Shown: one piece after another, positions 61,242 to 64,000 of the stretch
How the letters are laid out: each line of letters opens with the position of its first letter
Numbering within the stretch: the first letter of the stretch is position 1
Source of the DNA: Flavobacterium anseongense
GTDB taxonomy: Bacteria; Bacteroidota; Bacteroidia; Flavobacteriales; Flavobacteriaceae
DNA: 64,000 nt
Assembly (NCBI RefSeq): GCF_021608185.1
Contig: NZ_JAKIHN010000001.1
Coordinates: 248,001-312,000, forward strand
Reading direction: 5' to 3'
Made by a program: the position numbers and the translations under genes
The notes under the pieces: model-generated
What the model saw: the letters and a program-made list of their open reading frames with translations, nothing else
The model's database searches: none
What the model was told of the DNA's origin: nothing

Positions 61242-61273
61242 AAAAACGCCTCAATTTCTTGAGGCGTTTTTTT
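61242..61273. terminator. Terminator of groESL
   Basis: AAAAACGCCTCAA and TTGAGGCGTTTTT form a 13-bp stem with loop TTTC and a T run. It overlaps the end of the DedA gene on the other strand. Confidence 0.93.
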
Positions 61274-61955
61274 ATTCTTCTTGTTTTGGTGTTTTCTTTA
61301 TCATCTTTATGAAAACCGGAAAAGTAGAAACTAATATTATTCCGATGACAATTTTCTCAATGTGATGTTTTAAATCGATATCAAATTTCTCTAAAAACAT
61401 TCCGTATAAATAATGCCCGGAAAAAATTAAAATAAATGACCAAAGGAATGAGCTTACGATGTTGTAAAACATAAACTTCTTTTTATCCATAGTCACTATT
61501 CCGGCAACTATAGGTGCAAATGTTCTGACTATTGGTAAAAAACGCGCGAAGATTATCGCTTTTCCACCATATCTTTCAAAGAAATCCTTTGACTGAATCA
61601 GGTATTTTTTCTTAAACCAAAAGCTATCTTCTTTTTTATATAAATAATATCCACTTCTTTCCCCAAACCAATATCCCATCATATTTCCTAAGATTCCCGC
61701 AACAGCAACTAATATTGACAACAGTGTCACATTAGCAATATCTGTTGGAATGACAGCAAAATTCTCAATTAAATCCCGACTGTATATTCCCGCTAAAAAA
61801 AGTAAGCTGTCACCAGGCAAAAAGAAACCGGCAAACAAACCTGTTTCGGCAAAAACAATAAACAACACAATCCACAAACCAACTTTTACACCACCAATAG
61901 ACATGGTTATGTAAAATTCGGGATTTAGTAATTGCATCCAGTCAAAATCACTCAT
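61272..61955 (-). CDS. DedA family membrane protein
   Basis: A 227-residue polytopic inner membrane protein of the DedA/SNARE-associated family. The re-entrant helix signature G-x-F-x-P-G-D-S is visible in FFLPGDSLLFLAGIYSR (about 46-62), and the later motif ARFLPIVRTFAPIVAGIVTMDKKKF carries the conserved R...R(T)F.P..AG block. Such proteins move phosphatidylethanolamine or undecaprenyl phosphate across the membrane. No neighbouring gene suggests which. Confidence 0.92.
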   Translation of the reverse strand: MSDFDWMQLLNPEFYITMSIGGVKVGLWIVLFIVFAETGLFAGFFLPGDSLLFLAGIYSRDLIENFAVIPTDIANVTLLSILVAVAGILGNMMGYWFGERSGYYLYKKEDSFWFKKKYLIQSKDFFERYGGKAIIFARFLPIVRTFAPIVAGIVTMDKKKFMFYNIVSSFLWSFILIFSGHYLYGMFLEKFDIDLKHHIEKIVIGIILVSTFPVFIKMIKKTPKQEE

Positions 61956-62038
61956 AGAGTATAAATTTAAGTATATAAAATCGAGCGTGAAAATACTCCT
62001 TTTTTTTGGGATATCAGTACGTTTTCACAAATCAATAA

Positions 62039-62761
62039 CTAATGTTTTTCCAAATCTAAATTTTGCAACAACGATACCGAAACAACATGATTCATAGCAT
62101 TATTACCAGAATTGGATGTAACAAACTGATTCATATAACCCAATTCCAATCGGATATTATTGTTGTAATTCAGCCCAAGTCCAATTAAAAATCTATTTTG
62201 ATCGATAACTTTCGAATTGATTTTATTATCGCCCAAATTCAGAAAAATTTCATCCTGAACAACAGCGTAAATTTCTTCATTACCGGATTTCAGATTTGTG
62301 ATGTGGAATAAATTTCTGTTCAAATAACGAAATCTGTTCTGATAATTTGTGGTATTACCTTCAATTGCCAATTGCTCAACCCATCGTTGTTCTAATCGAA
62401 ATCGGTGAATGATAGTGTTCGCATTCTCGTTCCACTTTGTATTATGTTGGTATTGTTCCCAAAACCTGTTTTCTCTGAAAAATTCATTTAACGAAGCACT
62501 ATAAGTATTGACCAAAGCGTAGCCACCACTAATATTTTTAGATTTTGACAAATAATAAATCCCACCAACTCTAAATAAATTTTGAAGATTTTGTTCCAGT
62601 TGATTGTCAAGTCTGAATTGCGCTTCAATATGATAACCCCATTTTTCAGAAACCTTATATTGCCCGGTGTAAGCAAACCAAACTCTTTGATCCTCTATTG
62701 TTTTTTGAGAAAAACAATTGCTGTAAATCAGCAATAACAAAACGATTCCTATCTTTTTCAA
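62039..62761 (-). CDS. DUF2490-type outer membrane protein
   Basis: A 240-residue secreted protein with signal peptide MKKIGIVLLLLIYSNCFSQ. The start KTIEDQRVWFAYTGQYKVSEKWGYHIEAQFR and the regular alternation of aromatic strands point to a small beta-barrel of the DUF2490 family, with RFRLEQRWVEQ and NRFRYLNRN as characteristic blocks. Function is unknown. It is 61 bases downstream of the HMA gene, separated by a terminator-like hairpin, so it may be independently expressed. Confidence 0.8.
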   Translation of the reverse strand: MKKIGIVLLLLIYSNCFSQKTIEDQRVWFAYTGQYKVSEKWGYHIEAQFRLDNQLEQNLQNLFRVGGIYYLSKSKNISGGYALVNTYSASLNEFFRENRFWEQYQHNTKWNENANTIIHRFRLEQRWVEQLAIEGNTTNYQNRFRYLNRNLFHITNLKSGNEEIYAVVQDEIFLNLGDNKINSKVIDQNRFLIGLGLNYNNNIRLELGYMNQFVTSNSGNNAMNHVVSVSLLQNLDLEKH

Positions 62762-62788
62762 TTTTTTTTTCGGTAAAAATAAGCATAA

Positions 62789-62818
62789 AAAAACTCCTTA
62801 AAAAATTAAGGAGTTTTT
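62789..62818. terminator. Terminator after the HMA gene
   Basis: AAAAACTCCTTAA and TTAAGGAGTTTTT form a 13-bp stem with a 4-base loop. Confidence 0.88.
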
Positions 62819-62822
62819 AAAA

Positions 62823-63164
62823 TTACTTTCTTTCGTATTTACAACAGCTATGAAGATTTTCATAAACCTCATCTGTTGCTTTAACTTCTTCAGTATCATG
62901 ACCAACTTTCGCAACTGCCTTTTTTACATCAAGTAATGAACATTTTTCTTCATTTATGATTACATGCAGCATATGGTCATCAATATTCCAATCGGCACTT
63001 TTCACTCCTGCAACAGAAAATGCTGCTTTCTGAATTCGTTTTTTACATTGTTCACAATTGCCATTTACTTCAAACTCATATTTGGCATTTTTGTTCTTTT
63101 TGTCTTGTGCTTGTGTTGAAAGTGCTACAAACAGTAACATCATTCCTAAAACTATATTTTTCAT
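62823..63164 (-). CDS. Secreted heavy-metal-associated (HMA) domain protein
   Basis: A 113-residue exported protein. The signal peptide ends at STQAQ (residue 19). The HMA/MerP-like domain has the metal motif GNCEQCKKRIQ (C-x-x-C, Cys37 and Cys40 by my count) followed by AAFSVAGVKSADWNIDDHMLHVIINEEKCSLLDVKKAVAKVGHDTE. A C-terminal tail (NLHSCCKYERK) adds a second Cys pair. It would bind copper or a related ion in the periplasm. It lies 40 bases after the TonB-dependent receptor gene, and an 8-5-8 dyad ends two bases before its ATG. Confidence 0.88.
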   Translation of the reverse strand: MKNIVLGMMLLFVALSTQAQDKKNKNAKYEFEVNGNCEQCKKRIQKAAFSVAGVKSADWNIDDHMLHVIINEEKCSLLDVKKAVAKVGHDTEEVKATDEVYENLHSCCKYERK

Positions 63165-63166
63165 TT

Positions 63167-63201
63167 ATGTTGAATTTAGTTCAACATCTTTCGATGCTGA
63201 A
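63167..63201 (-). promoter_or_regulatory. Pre-ATG dyad and third half-site at the HMA gene
   Basis: On the plus strand: ATGTTGAA, 5 bases, TTCAACAT, 6 bases, ATGCTGAA. The first two arms form a perfect 8-bp inverted repeat ending two bases before the HMA ATG; the third arm repeats the same half-site. The first pair is the same architecture as the elements before miaB and the sigma-54 activator. Confidence 0.6.
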
Positions 63202-63203
63202 AG

Positions 63204-64000
63204 TTATTTAATTTTAAATCGCAATCCTGCGTAATACATCTGACCAAAAATCGGCGCATATACAATTGAAGTGTCAAAATTTGGACCAAACGGATTATCA
63301 CTTCCTAAAATGGCTTTGTCTTGTTTGTAATTTCCAATGTTTTCTCCGCCAATATATATTTCAAAGGTACTCGAAAAAGTTCGGGTAATTTGTGCATTCA
63401 TTACTGCAAATGAAGGTGAAAATTCAGGCAACCTGTCTTGCTCCGGATTGCTTGCGGTATATGGTAGTTGCTGCTTTCCTAACCAATTTGTAGTAAAATC
63501 AAATTTCCATTGTTGCCCTTTGTCTTTGATATGAGTTTCATATTCCAAATTCACAAAGAAACGATGCTTCGCCTGTAATGGTCTTTGATAACTTCCTGAA
63601 AGATAATCGGTCGAAATGTCATAAAATTTATAAGCCGTTCTCAAATTCAAATGCTTGATAATTTCCAAATTGAAATCAAGCTGCAAACTATTAGCATATG
63701 ACTTTCCTTTTAGGTTATAAAACAAAACCTGCTGTGGTGAATTCATCACATCAACCACTGCTTGATTTTGAAAATCGGTTCTGTAGAAATCAACAGTTGT
63801 ATCGGCATTCATTCCAAACAATTTGAAATTTTGAGTAAAACTAAGGCCGTAATTCCATGCAATTTCCGGATCCAAACCATACACTTTCCCATTTGTGTCC
63901 AAAACGGAAAACGTTCTTGAGCTGGCAAATAGGTTTTGGTTTTCAGCAAAAATGTTAGCCGCACGCTTTCCTCTTCCGGCTGAAAATCGCAACACCGATT
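63204..64000 (-). CDS. TonB-dependent outer membrane receptor, C-terminal part
   Basis: About 265 C-terminal residues of a larger barrel; the start is beyond the right edge. The sequence has alternating polar/aromatic strands (DVMNSPQQVLFYNLKGKSYANSLQLDFN; HRFFVNLEYETHIKDKGQQWKFDFTTNWLGKQQLPYT; TRTFSSTFEIYIGGENI) and ends with a typical outer membrane final strand (FGQMYYAGLRFKIK). The final block G-x-N-I-x-N-Y is common to TonB-dependent receptors. The neighbouring HMA protein suggests a metal or metallophore as substrate, which is inference. Confidence 0.85.
   Translation of the reverse strand, partial: SVLRFSAGRGKRAANIFAENQNLFASSRTFSVLDTNGKVYGLDPEIAWNYGLSFTQNFKLFGMNADTTVDFYRTDFQNQAVVDVMNSPQQVLFYNLKGKSYANSLQLDFNLEIIKHLNLRTAYKFYDISTDYLSGSYQRPLQAKHRFFVNLEYETHIKDKGQQWKFDFTTNWLGKQQLPYTASNPEQDRLPEFSPSFAVMNAQITRTFSSTFEIYIGGENIGNYKQDKAILGSDNPFGPNFDTSIVYAPIFGQMYYAGLRFKIK

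Overview
The window is AT-rich, densely coded chromosomal DNA from a member of the Bacteroidetes, very probably a Flavobacterium or close relative in Flavobacteriaceae. The evidence is the gldK-gldL-gldM-gldN gliding and type IX secretion core, Bacteroidetes-only families (GSCFA, DUF983-type zinc ribbon, DUF2490, OMP_b-brl-type outer membrane proteins, SOTCase-like carbamoyltransferase), promoters of the Bacteroidetes type (TTG ... TAnnTTTG) and A-rich leaders without Shine-Dalgarno sequences. I see no rRNA, CRISPR array, prophage, insertion sequence or replication origin. One tRNA gene, initiator tRNA-fMet, is present. No dedicated defence or mobile island is visible; the most unusual content is in small dispersed cis elements and a few odd genes.

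Region by region: 1-6300 holds a minus-strand run of exported proteins (TPR protein, small coiled-coil membrane protein, lipoprotein, PD40 propeller, PQQ propeller, TonB-C-like protein, GSCFA protein). 6400-8830 holds an ABC exporter and a small secreted protein. 8850-15000 holds alaS, divergent from M23 peptidase-MerR, followed by LemA and two TPM proteins. 15050-19350 is the leucine operon, transcribed leuA-leuC-leuD-leuB. 19500-25400 has an unknown helical-repeat protein, a large outer membrane receptor and der. 25600-34060 has an Lrp regulator convergent with a complete eight-gene arginine operon (GNAT, argG, argC, argD, argF', argB, argE, argH) that probably runs on N-succinyl intermediates. 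34290-35300 has era and tRNA-fMet. 35460-41370 has assorted single genes (J-KTSC protein, leucine-rich repeat protein, membrane proteins, FemAB-like acetyltransferase, membrane AraC regulator, DoxX and a frameshifted lipoprotein gene). 41400-44810 has an ABC-F ATPase, a DUF983 protein and an FAD oxidoreductase. 44880-53450 has gldKLMN, an arginase-fold protein with degraded metal motifs, and topA. 53790-61200 is the conserved chain miaB, sigma-54 activator, (extra lipoprotein), lptE, TPR protein, secG, groES, groEL. 61270-64000 has a DedA protein, a DUF2490 protein, a secreted HMA protein and the C-terminal part of a TonB-dependent receptor.

Structures not explained by genes include: an 18-bp palindrome (ATACGACAAMTGYCGTAT) upstream of two envelope genes; an 8-5/6-8 dyad (ATRYTGAA ... 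TTCARCAT) ending 2-3 bases before the ATG of three genes; two copies of a constant-arm, variable-hairpin element in divergent intergenic regions; a pair of perfect TTTTATCGATAAAA palindromes 20 bp apart ahead of gldK; a dispersed repeat that lies in frame inside the GSCFA gene; and a perfect heptamer tract in a signal-peptide coding region that could change the reading frame.
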